Assembly: GCA_963765075.1 (NCBI GenBank)
Contig: CAVXVA010000003.1
Coordinates: forward strand, 806,001 to 870,000
Reading direction: 5' to 3'
DNA from: JAENVU01 sp963765075
GTDB lineage: Bacteria; Actinomycetota; Acidimicrobiia; IMCC26256; JAENVU01
Length of the DNA stretch: 64,000 nucleotides
A model generated the notes under the pieces. It was not told the origin of the DNA. It searched no databases and worked only from the letters and a program-made list of their open reading frames with translations. This document shows, piece after piece, positions 1 to 8,710 of the stretch (position 1 is the first letter of the stretch; each line of letters starts with the position of its first letter). The position numbers and the translations under genes are program-made.

Positions 1-47
1 AGACGCTCGGGGTCGGTGCCGGCACCGGCCGGCGTTTGGCGGCTCAT
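1..47 (-). CDS. 5' end of an unidentified gene, cut by the window edge
   Basis: An ATG at 47 on the minus strand opens a frame (MSRQTPAGAGTDPERL...) that runs off the window. A GGGAGG Shine-Dalgarno sequence lies 5 nt upstream. It would be the next gene of the complex I/methyltransferase transcription unit, 42 nt after the methyltransferase stop. Too little is visible to name a product; the start is supported mainly by the ribosome binding site. Confidence 0.5.
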   Translation of the reverse strand, partial: MSRQTPAGAGTDPER

Positions 48-89
48 GGTCGCCTCCCGACCACCACGCGCCAAACGCTCGGGGGTGGG

Positions 90-1256
90 TTAGGGCTTGG
101 TGAGGACGACGACCGTGTGGGCGCCGAGCCCGGCGGGGTCGGTGAGCGCGGCGGCCTCGGGCCCGCGGCTGCGGTGGGCGATCGCGGTGAGGTCCGGATT
201 CGCGGCGGCGGCCGCCCACGCCGCCTGCCCTTCGGCCACCAACTCCTCGATCCCGAGATCGGCCAGCCAGGCCCGCTGGGTGGACTCGGCGGCCACGGTC
301 AACGACGCGCGACGTGCGGCCCGGCGCACTATCTCGACGGGCACGTCGATCGTGATGTCTCGGCCCCCCGGATCGGCGAGCGGGTCCGAGCCCCGGGTGT
401 GGCCGGCGTAGGTGCGGAGCCAGCCCGGCGCGCGTTCGACGAGTTCGGACCACGGTTGGAAATAGTCGAGGAACACCATCGAGCCCCGCCGCAGAATGGC
501 GGCGGCGGCCACGATCCACTCGCCCACCGCGAGAGGGACCGGGAGCCGAGTGCCCACCGGTGCGTCGACGGACGCGACCCACTCGACCAGGTCGGGCGGG
601 GCCGGGACCAGCACCTCGACGAACTGGTCGTGGGAGTCCAGCCCGACCCGGACCTCGTCCCACCCCGATGCGGTGCGCTCCACCATGTCGAACGCAAGGT
701 TGTCGAGCAGTTCGTTGGCGAGAATCACGCCGTCGATCGTCCGTGCCGGCATCGCGTCGAGCGAACTCACCACCGGGCCGAGGCCGCCCACCAACTCGGG
801 GGCCTCGCCCGGATCGACGACCGCCGCCGGACCGAGTGCGTCGGCGAACGGCTCGAGCGGCAATCGCTCGGCCTGCTCCTCCCGGAGCGCGGCACTGCGC
901 TCGACCAACACGAGATGCAGCGCGGGCGCGCACGCGGGGTCGGCCCGCAGAACCTCACGGGCGAGTCGACCGTTCCCGGCACCCGCCTCGACCACCACGA
1001 AGGGATCGGGACGACCGAGGCGCTCCCACTCGCGATCGAGGAACCGAGCGACGCAAGCGCCGAACAACGGGCCGACCTCGGGACTCGTGATGAAGTCGCG
1101 CCCACTGCGGCCCGGACCACCGCCGGAGGTGAAGAAGCCTCCAGGCCCGTAGAGCGCGGCGTCGACGAACGCGCGGAATCGAATGGGGCCTTCGCGATGA
1201 ATGCGCTCGACGATCAGCAAGCGCGCGGATGAACTCGGCCCGCCCGGAACCCCCAC
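90..1256 (-). CDS. SAM-dependent methyltransferase, COG1565/NDUFAF7 (MidA) family
   Basis: The product is about 388 aa. It carries a methyltransferase core with the SAM-binding segment VVEAGAGNGRLAREVL and the family-typical N-terminus (ERIHREGPIRF, then ITSPEVGPLFG). In mitochondria the family member NDUFAF7 dimethylates an arginine of the NDUFS2 subunit, the NuoD homologue, during complex I assembly. Its position directly after nuoN suggests a similar job here, which is inference. I chose the GTG at 1256, which lies just after the nuoN stop; a GTG at 1289 inside nuoN is also possible. Neither has a clear ribosome binding site, so translation is probably coupled to nuoN. Confidence 0.85.
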   Translation of the reverse strand: MGVPGGPSSSARLLIVERIHREGPIRFRAFVDAALYGPGGFFTSGGGPGRSGRDFITSPEVGPLFGACVARFLDREWERLGRPDPFVVVEAGAGNGRLAREVLRADPACAPALHLVLVERSAALREEQAERLPLEPFADALGPAAVVDPGEAPELVGGLGPVVSSLDAMPARTIDGVILANELLDNLAFDMVERTASGWDEVRVGLDSHDQFVEVLVPAPPDLVEWVASVDAPVGTRLPVPLAVGEWIVAAAAILRRGSMVFLDYFQPWSELVERAPGWLRTYAGHTRGSDPLADPGGRDITIDVPVEIVRRAARRASLTVAAESTQRAWLADLGIEELVAEGQAAWAAAAANPDLTAIAHRSRGPEAAALTDPAGLGAHTVVVLTKP

Positions 1257-1266
1257 CGTTGGAGCG

Positions 1267-2730
1267 TTACCCGCCGGCGGCCAGATCACCCAGGCGAGCG
1301 AACATCTGCGGGTACACCCCGACAGCCACCACGATCGCGGTGCAGATCACAACCGCGGCATTGAGCGCGACCGGAGTCCGGATCGGGTGGACATCCGCAC
1401 CTTCGGGCGGCTCGTGGAACCACATCTCCCGAGCCACCCGCGCGTAATAGAAGAACGCAATGACCGAACTCACCGCGGCCAGGGCGCCGAGGACGGTCGC
1501 GGCCGGCGTGTTGGCATCGAGGGCCGCCCGGAACATCGTGAACTTGGCGAACCAGCCCGCGAACGGTGGGACGCCCGCGAGGGAGAACAGGAAGATCGAC
1601 ATCATCACGGCCATCCCCGGGGCGTACTGGCCCAGGCCGGCGAAGCTGGTGATCTCAGCGCTGCGGGTCCGGCGCGCGAGCGCGATCACGATCGCGAACG
1701 CGCCGAGGTTCATTGCGCCGTAGATGAGGATGTAGACCACGACCGACTGGATCGACGAGATCGCGGCTCCGCCGTCGGCGGCGACGGCAAACGGCACCAG
1801 GATGAATCCGCCCTGGGCCACCGACGAGTACGCCAGCATCCGGACGATGTTGGTCTGGCGCAGCGCCACCAGGTTGCCGAGGAGCATCGATGCGGCGGCG
1901 AGACCCCAGAGGACGGGTTGCCACATGTTGGCATTCGGAAAGAAGCCGAAGAAGACGACCGACAGCAAGGCGACGAATCCGCCGGCCTTCGACGCCACCG
2001 ACAAGAACGCCGTCACCGGGGTGGGCGCGCCTTCGTAGGTGTCGGGCGACCAGAAGTGGAACGGCACCGCGCTGACCTTGAACGCGAAACCCACAATGGT
2101 GAGGAAGCCCGCCACGATCAGCAGCGGCGAATCGAGCGTGCCCACTTTGTCGGCGATGTCGCTCAGAAGCGTGGACCCGGTGAGGCCGAACACCAGCGAC
2201 ATGCCGTAGAGCATCACGGCCGAAGACATCACGCCGATCAGGTAGTACTTGATTGCGGCTTCGTTGGACTTCGGATCGTGCTTGCGCCAGCCGGCGAGCA
2301 CGAACGTGGGGATCGAGATCGTCTCGAGGGCAACGAAGATCGAGATCAGGTCACGGCTGCTCGACATCACCAACATGCCGAGGAGCGACGTGAGCAGTAG
2401 AACGTAGAACTCGCCCTGGTAGTAGTCGCCGTCGCCGATGTAGTCGACCGAGAGCAGCATTGTGACGTATGCCGCCGCGAGGAAGAAGCCCTGGAACACG
2501 ACCGAGTAGGGGTCGACGACGAACCCGCCGCTGAACATGCTGCGCGTGCCACCATCGACGGCGAGGGTGATAATCGGGATCATCGCCGCGAGCACACCCA
2601 GCGACGCGATCTGTTGCGTGCGGAACCGGCCTCGATATTCGAAGAAGAAATCGGCAATCAGCACCGCGACGATCGTGGCGCTGATGATGATCAGCGGCGC
2701 ACTCGCGTGGAAATCCCAACCCGGGTTCAT
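1267..2730 (-). CDS. nuoN: NADH-quinone oxidoreductase subunit N (11-subunit operon copy)
   Basis: This 487-aa polytopic membrane protein is one of the three antiporter-like proton-pumping subunits of complex I. It shows the long run of hydrophobic helices, the GWRKHDPKSNEAAIKYYLIG segment around the conserved lysine of the antiporter family, and KVSAVPFHFWSPDTYEGAP typical of NuoN. It is the last Nuo subunit of the operon, with 6 nt between the nuoM stop and its ATG. A second, clearly diverged NuoN lies at 12174-13667. Confidence 0.97.
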   Translation of the reverse strand: MNPGWDFHASAPLIIISATIVAVLIADFFFEYRGRFRTQQIASLGVLAAMIPIITLAVDGGTRSMFSGGFVVDPYSVVFQGFFLAAAYVTMLLSVDYIGDGDYYQGEFYVLLLTSLLGMLVMSSSRDLISIFVALETISIPTFVLAGWRKHDPKSNEAAIKYYLIGVMSSAVMLYGMSLVFGLTGSTLLSDIADKVGTLDSPLLIVAGFLTIVGFAFKVSAVPFHFWSPDTYEGAPTPVTAFLSVASKAGGFVALLSVVFFGFFPNANMWQPVLWGLAAASMLLGNLVALRQTNIVRMLAYSSVAQGGFILVPFAVAADGGAAISSIQSVVVYILIYGAMNLGAFAIVIALARRTRSAEITSFAGLGQYAPGMAVMMSIFLFSLAGVPPFAGWFAKFTMFRAALDANTPAATVLGALAAVSSVIAFFYYARVAREMWFHEPPEGADVHPIRTPVALNAAVVICTAIVVAVGVYPQMFARLGDLAAGG

Positions 2731-2736
2731 GAAGCG

Positions 2737-4266
2737 TTATCCCTTGAACCCGCGGGCGATGGCGGAGGTGATGTGGTGCACGCCGTCGTTGGTCAGGGAA
2801 AAGATCGCGTCCGGGTAGACACCGAGAGCCACGATCACCAGCAGGATCGGCGTCCACGCGATCCACTCGAAGATGCCGACGTCGTGGATGTGGGCCTCCG
2901 CAAACTCTTCCTTCGGTTCGCCGAACGCGACTCGTTGATACATCCAGAGCAGGTAGCCCGCGGCGAGCACGGTGCCGATCGCGGCGACGACCATGAAGCC
3001 GCGGAACAGGCCCTCGGAGAGTCCGGCCGCCGGTTGGTAGGCCGAGAGTACGGCGGGGAACTCGCCCCAGAATCCGGCCAGACCGGGTAGGCCCAGTGAG
3101 GCCATGGCGCAGAAGCCGAGAATCCAGCCCATCTTCGGTGCCTGTTTCAACAGACCGCCCAACCGGCTCATCTGGCGGGTGCCGTAGGTGTGCTGCACCG
3201 AGCCGGCAAGGAAGAAGAGCATGCCGGTGATGAGACCGTGGGCGACCATTCCGAAGATCGCGGCGTTGAGGCCGAAGTCGGTGAGCGTCGCGATGCCGAG
3301 CATCACGAAGCCCATGTGGGCGACCGACGAGAAGGCGATGAGCCGTTTCATGTCGGTCTGGGCCAGACAACACAGCGCGCCGTAGATGATGCCGATGACC
3401 GCAAGGGCCCCGATCCACGGTGCCCAGACGTGGGCGGCATGAGGCAACGCGGGCAGCGCGATCCGAATGAAACCGTAGGTTCCCAGCTTCAGCAGGATCG
3501 CGGCCAGCAACACCGAACCGACCGTCGGCGCCTCCGTGTGCGCGTCCGGTAGCCACGTATGGAACGGGAACATCGGCACCTTGATCGCGAAGCCGAGGAA
3601 CAGCCCGCCGAAGATCAACGTCTGGGTCGACCCGACGATCTGACTGCCGGCTTGGCGCGTCAGTTCCGGGATCTGGAAGGTCCCCGCGATGAAGTAGAGC
3701 GCCAAGAAGCCCAGGAGCATCAACGCCGAACCAAACAGTGTGAAGAGGAAGAACTTGATCGACGCGTACTCGCGATTGGGTCCGCCCCAGACGCCGATCA
3801 TGAAGAACATCGGGAGCAGCACGATCTCGAAGAAGATGAAGAAGAGGATCAGATCTTCGGCAAGGAACGTGCCGTTCATACCGACCTCGAGGAGCAGGAT
3901 CAGCGCGAGGAAGCCCTTGGGGTTGTGCGGCTCGGGGAAGTGGTTCCAGGAGTAGATGATGCACAGCACCGTGATGAACATCGAGAGGATGAGCATCGGG
4001 AGCGCGATGCCGTCGAGGCCGAGGTGGTAACGCGCCTCGATGACCGAGATCCAGGCCTTGTTGACTCCGAACTGGAGCTTGCCGGCCTTGTCGTAGTCGA
4101 ACTCCGCGAGGATGCCGATGCCGACCGCGAGCGTGACCAAGCTCGTGCCCAACGCCACCACCTTGGCGAGCTGCTCTTCCGCCTTGGGCAGGATCAACAA
4201 GATCCCGAGCCCCACGGCCGGCAAGAAGATCGCCAGCGTCAACGCCCAATCATGGAACCAGTTCAT
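2737..4266 (-). CDS. nuoM: NADH-quinone oxidoreductase subunit M (11-subunit operon copy)
   Basis: This is a 509-aa antiporter-like membrane subunit that translocates protons. Recognisable segments are GVDGIALPMLILS-like residues near the N-terminus (LGLDGIALPMLIL), the WGGPNREYASIKFFLFT segment with the conserved lysine, and PMFPFHTWLPDAHTEAPT with the essential membrane histidine/lysine environment. The length fits NuoM, which is usually about 500 aa. The ATG at 4266 lies 12 nt after the nuoL stop. Confidence 0.97.
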   Translation of the reverse strand: MNWFHDWALTLAIFLPAVGLGILLILPKAEEQLAKVVALGTSLVTLAVGIGILAEFDYDKAGKLQFGVNKAWISVIEARYHLGLDGIALPMLILSMFITVLCIIYSWNHFPEPHNPKGFLALILLLEVGMNGTFLAEDLILFFIFFEIVLLPMFFMIGVWGGPNREYASIKFFLFTLFGSALMLLGFLALYFIAGTFQIPELTRQAGSQIVGSTQTLIFGGLFLGFAIKVPMFPFHTWLPDAHTEAPTVGSVLLAAILLKLGTYGFIRIALPALPHAAHVWAPWIGALAVIGIIYGALCCLAQTDMKRLIAFSSVAHMGFVMLGIATLTDFGLNAAIFGMVAHGLITGMLFFLAGSVQHTYGTRQMSRLGGLLKQAPKMGWILGFCAMASLGLPGLAGFWGEFPAVLSAYQPAAGLSEGLFRGFMVVAAIGTVLAAGYLLWMYQRVAFGEPKEEFAEAHIHDVGIFEWIAWTPILLVIVALGVYPDAIFSLTNDGVHHITSAIARGFKG

Positions 4267-4278
4267 TCTCGTCTTCCC

Positions 4279-6360
4279 TTAACCGAAGATGGCGAGCGCG
4301 AGGGCGATGAGCCCGACCGCGGCAAACAGCATGAGCGCATAGCGCTGCACGCGACCCGACTGCAAAGGACGCAGGGCGCCACCGGCGCGATCCGTTTCCC
4401 GTGCGATTCCATTCACCGCACCGTCGACCACAAGCTGGTCGACGTTGCGGTACACCACGCGACCGAGCACGGTCACGCCCTTGCCGACGCCGTTGACGAC
4501 GCCGTCGATGACATTCATGTTGACCCAATACGCCGCGCGCCCGATCGGACCCTTGATCCCGGCGACGATGACGTCCTCGTACAAATGGTCGAGGTAGTAC
4601 TTGTTGACGAGGAAGGTATGACCGGCCTTGAACGCCGGGCTGCGGTCGGTGAGACCCTTGAACATTCTCACCTCGCGACGACCGAGCCAGAACGCGACCC
4701 CCACACCAATGGCGGTCAACGCCAAACCCACTGACAATGCGGCCAGCCCGTAGTCGAAGAACGGATGGAAGATGTCCTCGGGGAACGCAACCCGAGGCTC
4801 GATGTACTCCTTGAACTTCTCGATCTCGATCGGCACGGCGTTGGCCCAGCCGGCGAGCACACTGAAGACTGCCAGGATGATGAGCGGGATCGTGATGGCC
4901 TTCGGCGACTCGTGCGGGTGATGATGACCGCGGTATTCGCCGAAGAAGGTGAGATACACGCACCGAGTCATGTAGGCCGCAGTCATCAGGGCACCGATGA
5001 GCCCGACGACCGTGAAGAGCGCGTAGCCGTGCTGGCCGGCGGTCGCGAGAATCTCGTCCTTGGACCAGAAGCCGGCAAGCGGGAAGATTCCGGCCAACGC
5101 GAGCGAGCCGACCATGAAGGTCCAGAACGTGACCGGCATCGTTTTTCGCAGCCCGCCCATGTCCTTCTTCATGTCGAAGGAGTGATGCGAACCGGAGTGG
5201 CTCACCGAGCCGGCGCCCAGAAAGAGGAGCGCCTTGAAGAAGGCGTGCGTGAACAGGTGAAAGACCGCCCCGACCCAGGCACCGACACCCAGGCCCATCA
5301 CCATGTACCCGAGCTGGCTGATGGTGGAATACGCGAGGACCTTCTTGATGTCGTCCTGCACGAAGGCGAGCGCGGCACCGATCAGGATCGTGATCCCACC
5401 GATCACGGCCATCGGGTTGATACCGCCATCGTGGATCGAGAACCCCTGCCAGAACACGCCGTAGACCCGAGCGCCGAGGTACACGCCGGCGACCACCATG
5501 GTGGCCGCGTGGATCAGCGCCGACACCGGCGTGGGGCCGGCCATGGCGTCCGGTAGCCAGGTGTGCAGCGGGAACTGACCGCTCTTGCCGACGATGCCCA
5601 TCAGCAAACACGACGCACCCACGAGCCACACCGTGTGACCGCCGATTCCGCCGAGGGCAGCCTCGTTGATCTTGCCGATGTCGAAGGTCTGACCGGCGGC
5701 AAAGAAGGTGACGATCACGCCGATCATCAGGCCGATGTCACCAGTGCGCGTCGTGAGAAACGCCTTCAACGCGGCGTTGGTGTTCGCTTTCTCTTCCCAC
5801 CAATGCCCGATGAGCATGAACGAGCAGAGCCCGACGAGCTCCCAACCGACGAGCAGCTGCAAGGTGTTCGAGGCGACCACCAGCGTGAGCATCGAGGCGG
5901 TGAAGAGGCTGAGCGCCGCGTAGTAGTGGGTGAAGCGCACGTCGTCGTGCATGTACGCGGTGGAATAGATGTGCACGAGCAACGAGATCAAGGTGACGAC
6001 GAAGAGCATCATCACTGCGAGACCGTCGATCCGCGTGCCGACCGAGAACTCGAGCGAACCGTTGCGCCACCAGGTGGCCTCGTGGATCACGGGCTGGACG
6101 ATCGCGAGCTGCTCGCCGCCAGCGGCGAACAGCCCCTTGCCGAACGCCTTGACCGCCTCGCCGCCCGAGGTGTGGGTCGCGTCCTCGATGCGCTGGAACC
6201 ACTGCACCGCGCTCGCGCAGGCCATCAGGAACGTGGCGGTCAGCGCGGTGATCCCGATCTCGGAACCACCCTTCGGCATCTTCTTGCCGAAGAACAGGAT
6301 CAGCAGGAAGGACACCACCGGGATGACCGGGATGATCCAAGCATGGTCGAGGAAGAACAC
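4279..6360 (-). CDS. nuoL: NADH-quinone oxidoreductase subunit L (11-subunit operon copy)
   Basis: This is the 693-aa distal proton-pumping subunit. It contains the conserved antiporter core (GWELVGLCSFMLIGHWW, FPLHTWLPDAMAGPTPVSALIHAATMVVAGVY in part) and a C-terminal extension that forms the long lateral helix in this family. Translation probably begins at the GTG at 6360, 8 nt after the nuoK stop. It is the distal H+-translocating module of the enzyme lacking nuoEFG. The second copy at 15208-17259 is similar in length (683 aa) but diverged, for example carrying an acidic/histidine-rich insert near residue 500. Confidence 0.97.
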   Translation of the reverse strand: MFFLDHAWIIPVIPVVSFLLILFFGKKMPKGGSEIGITALTATFLMACASAVQWFQRIEDATHTSGGEAVKAFGKGLFAAGGEQLAIVQPVIHEATWWRNGSLEFSVGTRIDGLAVMMLFVVTLISLLVHIYSTAYMHDDVRFTHYYAALSLFTASMLTLVVASNTLQLLVGWELVGLCSFMLIGHWWEEKANTNAALKAFLTTRTGDIGLMIGVIVTFFAAGQTFDIGKINEAALGGIGGHTVWLVGASCLLMGIVGKSGQFPLHTWLPDAMAGPTPVSALIHAATMVVAGVYLGARVYGVFWQGFSIHDGGINPMAVIGGITILIGAALAFVQDDIKKVLAYSTISQLGYMVMGLGVGAWVGAVFHLFTHAFFKALLFLGAGSVSHSGSHHSFDMKKDMGGLRKTMPVTFWTFMVGSLALAGIFPLAGFWSKDEILATAGQHGYALFTVVGLIGALMTAAYMTRCVYLTFFGEYRGHHHPHESPKAITIPLIILAVFSVLAGWANAVPIEIEKFKEYIEPRVAFPEDIFHPFFDYGLAALSVGLALTAIGVGVAFWLGRREVRMFKGLTDRSPAFKAGHTFLVNKYYLDHLYEDVIVAGIKGPIGRAAYWVNMNVIDGVVNGVGKGVTVLGRVVYRNVDQLVVDGAVNGIARETDRAGGALRPLQSGRVQRYALMLFAAVGLIALALAIFG

Positions 6361-6368
6361 GGCGGCCG

Positions 6369-6668
6369 TTACCCCTTCAACTGTTCGAGGTTGTCGAGAT
6401 CGGGGCTGTGCAGGTTGCGGTAGATCAGCAGCACGATGGCCAGCCCGACGCCGACTTCGGCGGCGGCGATCGTGATGACGAAGAGGGCGAACACGTTGCC
6501 GGCCGCGATCCGGAGGTAGGCCGAGAAGGCGATGAGGTTGATGTTCACCGCGTTGAGCATCAACTCGACGCTCATGAGCACGAGCACGCCGTTGCGGCGA
6601 GCGAGCACGCCGTAGACGCCGATGCAGAACAGGATCGCGGCGAGGACCAGGAACTGGTTGAGAATCAC
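6369..6668 (-). CDS. nuoK: NADH-quinone oxidoreductase subunit K (11-subunit operon copy)
   Basis: This 99-aa protein has three transmembrane helices and the conserved membrane glutamates of NuoK (MSVELMLNAVNINLIAFS and AAAEVGVGLAIVLLIYR). These acidic residues are part of the proton path between the quinone site and the antiporter subunits. The length equals the usual 100 aa. Translation starts at GTG 6668, one base after the nuoJ stop, so it is translationally coupled. Confidence 0.97.
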   Translation of the reverse strand: MILNQFLVLAAILFCIGVYGVLARRNGVLVLMSVELMLNAVNINLIAFSAYLRIAAGNVFALFVITIAAAEVGVGLAIVLLIYRNLHSPDLDNLEQLKG

Positions 6669-6669
6669 G

Positions 6670-7185
6670 TCAGTCCCTCCGCGCGATCACGACGGCGCCG
6701 ACCAGCGCGGCGAGCAACAGGATCGAGACGACCTCGAACGGGACGACGTACGCAGTGAAGATCGAATCCCCCAGGTTGGCGGCCTTGCCGACCTCCAAGA
6801 GCTGATCGCCCTTGGCGCCACTGATGACGATCTCCTTCTTCCCGAACGCATCGATCAGGAGCGTGCCGAGGACCCCGGCGAGGAAGACGCTCACGACGGC
6901 GGCGGGCCACCGCTGGTCGTTGTCGAGTTGGGTGTCGCCGCCCATCGGTGCCCGCGTGAGCATGATGCCGAAGAGGAACAGGATGATCACCGCACCGATG
7001 TAGATCAGCACCTGCACCCAGGCGACGAACTCGGCGGCAAGCAGGATGTACTGAGCGGCGGCGCCCGCCATCACGACCACCAGATACAGCGCCGCGTGGA
7101 CGACGTTCTTCGTGCGCACCACCCCGAGCGCGCCGAGCACCATCGCGACGGCCAGCACCCAGAAGAAGATGTTCTGCACGACCAT
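6670..7185 (-). CDS. nuoJ: NADH-quinone oxidoreductase subunit J (11-subunit operon copy)
   Basis: This is a 171-aa membrane subunit. The N-terminal helices contain KNVVHAALYLVVVMAGAA and the conserved VQVLIYIGAVIILFLFGIML, whose pi-bulge-forming helix is diagnostic for NuoJ. The ATG at 7185 sits 2 nt after the nuoI stop. A longer in-frame reading upstream overlaps nuoI and has no NuoJ similarity, so the shorter start is chosen. Confidence 0.96.
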   Translation of the reverse strand: MVVQNIFFWVLAVAMVLGALGVVRTKNVVHAALYLVVVMAGAAAQYILLAAEFVAWVQVLIYIGAVIILFLFGIMLTRAPMGGDTQLDNDQRWPAAVVSVFLAGVLGTLLIDAFGKKEIVISGAKGDQLLEVGKAANLGDSIFTAYVVPFEVVSILLLAALVGAVVIARRD

Positions 7186-7187
7186 CT

Positions 7188-7682
7188 CTACTTCTTCCCC
7201 TTGACGACGGCGCCGAGTTCCAGGGGTTCGGGCTCGGGGACGGATTCCATCCACTCGCCGAGGCGGTTCTTGTCGTGCAAGAGGTCCGAGATGCGCGGCT
7301 CGGAGTACTCGAACTCCGGGCTCCAGAACAACGCGTCGAACGGACAGACCTCGACGCAGATCCCGCAGTACATGCAGAGGCCGTAATCGATGTCGAACCG
7401 GTCGAGGATGTTGACGCTGCGCGGCTTGCCACCCTCGCGGCGCGGGGGTGCCAGCTCCTTGTGGCCTTCGATGTAGATGCACCAGTCGGGGCAGCTGCGG
7501 CCACAGAGCATGCAGGCCGTGCAGTTCTCTTCCTTGAGCGCGATGACGCCCCGCGCGCGCGGCGCCGGGTCTTCACGCTCGTGGGGGTACTGCACCGTGA
7601 CCGCACCCTCGGTCATGGTGCGGAACGTGACGGCGAGCCCGCTGATCACACCCGGGAGCTTGGGCTTCGAGAACTTGGGCAT
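7188..7682 (-). CDS. nuoI: NADH-quinone oxidoreductase subunit I, 2x[4Fe-4S] (11-subunit operon copy)
   Basis: This 164-aa peripheral-arm protein carries the N6a and N6b clusters in two ferredoxin motifs (CTACMLCGRSCPDWC and CMYCGICVEVCP). In an enzyme lacking NuoEFG these are the outermost visible iron-sulfur centres together with NuoB, and could take electrons from a soluble donor. The ATG at 7682 shares one base with the nuoH stop (TGATG). The other NuoI copy (18233-18859) has a 40-residue longer tail. Confidence 0.97.
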   Translation of the reverse strand: MPKFSKPKLPGVISGLAVTFRTMTEGAVTVQYPHEREDPAPRARGVIALKEENCTACMLCGRSCPDWCIYIEGHKELAPPRREGGKPRSVNILDRFDIDYGLCMYCGICVEVCPFDALFWSPEFEYSEPRISDLLHDKNRLGEWMESVPEPEPLELGAVVKGKK

Positions 7683-8710
7683 CAGACGGCCACCTTGATG
7701 ATCGCCGTCACGATGATGTTGAGCAGGCCGATCGGAATCAGGTACTTCCACGCGATCGCCTGGAGTTGGTCTTCCCGCAAACGGGGGTAGGTAAAGCGCA
7801 CCCAGAACATCAGGAAGGCGACGGCCATGAGCTTGACGAACAACACCAGCGGACCGAGGAGGTCGGCCACGCCACCGGTGACACCGGGGATCGCCCAGCC
7901 GCCGAGATACATGGTCGCCGCCAGCGCCGCGAACGCGAACGCGGTGCCGAACTCGCCGATGAAGAAGAACAGGAACCGGAATCCGGAGTACTCGACCATG
8001 TACCCGGCGACGAGTTCGGATTCGGCGACGGGCATGTCGAACGGCGTCTGGGTGAGTTCGGCCTGGGCTGCGATCAGGAACAGGAAGAACCCGATGAACT
8101 GCGTGAGGATGAAGGGGTTGCCCAGACCGGAGAACCCGAAGATCGAGCCGTCGACCTGGGCGCTGATGATGCCCTGCAGGCTCATCGTGCCGGCCTGGAT
8201 CACCACGCCCACGACTGCGAGCAGCAGCGGTAGTTCGTACGCGATCAACTGCGCGGCGGCCCGCAACGCTCCGATCAACGCGAACTTGTTCGCGCTGGCC
8301 CACCCGGCCATCAGCACACCAACCACCGACAAGCTCGACACCGCCAGGGCGTAGAACACCCCGACGTCGAGGTCCTTGACGATCAGTCGGGGTCCGGTCG
8401 GCACCACGAGGAAGATCAGGAACGTCGAGATGACGACGATCGCCGGGGCCATCGCGAAGACGCGACGATCCGAGTCGGCCGGCATGATGTCCTCTTTTTG
8501 GAGGAACTTGAGGCCGTCGCCGACGAGCTGGAACCAGCCGTGGAATCCGCCGGGATCCATCGGGCCGAGCCGGCTCTGCATGTGGCTCATCATCTTGAGC
8601 AAGAACGTGTAGCCCAGGATCAACGCGCCGAGCGGGATCACCATGAGGACCAGCAAGGTCTTGATCGCGAGGGTCGTCCCCCACCCGATTTCGAGCGCCA
8701 AGAGATCCAT
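7682..8710 (-). CDS. nuoH: NADH-quinone oxidoreductase subunit H (11-subunit operon copy)
   Basis: This is a 342-aa membrane subunit that forms much of the quinone-binding channel. Conserved NuoH segments seen are HMQSRLGPMDPGGFHGWFQ, QKEDIMPADSDRRVF and the acidic loop TPFDMPVAESELVAGYMVEY. The ATG at 8710 overlaps the nuoD stop by one base (TGATG). The N-terminal extension available upstream belongs to nuoD in another frame and was rejected. Confidence 0.97.
   Translation of the reverse strand: MDLLALEIGWGTTLAIKTLLVLMVIPLGALILGYTFLLKMMSHMQSRLGPMDPGGFHGWFQLVGDGLKFLQKEDIMPADSDRRVFAMAPAIVVISTFLIFLVVPTGPRLIVKDLDVGVFYALAVSSLSVVGVLMAGWASANKFALIGALRAAAQLIAYELPLLLAVVGVVIQAGTMSLQGIISAQVDGSIFGFSGLGNPFILTQFIGFFLFLIAAQAELTQTPFDMPVAESELVAGYMVEYSGFRFLFFFIGEFGTAFAFAALAATMYLGGWAIPGVTGGVADLLGPLVLFVKLMAVAFLMFWVRFTYPRLREDQLQAIAWKYLIPIGLLNIIVTAIIKVAV

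Noticed and set aside
36..6423. Several long open frames on the plus strand antisense to the nuo genes
   Set aside because: They are Arg/Asp/Glu/His-rich, have no domains and mirror the codon structure of the real genes. They are high-G+C artefacts.
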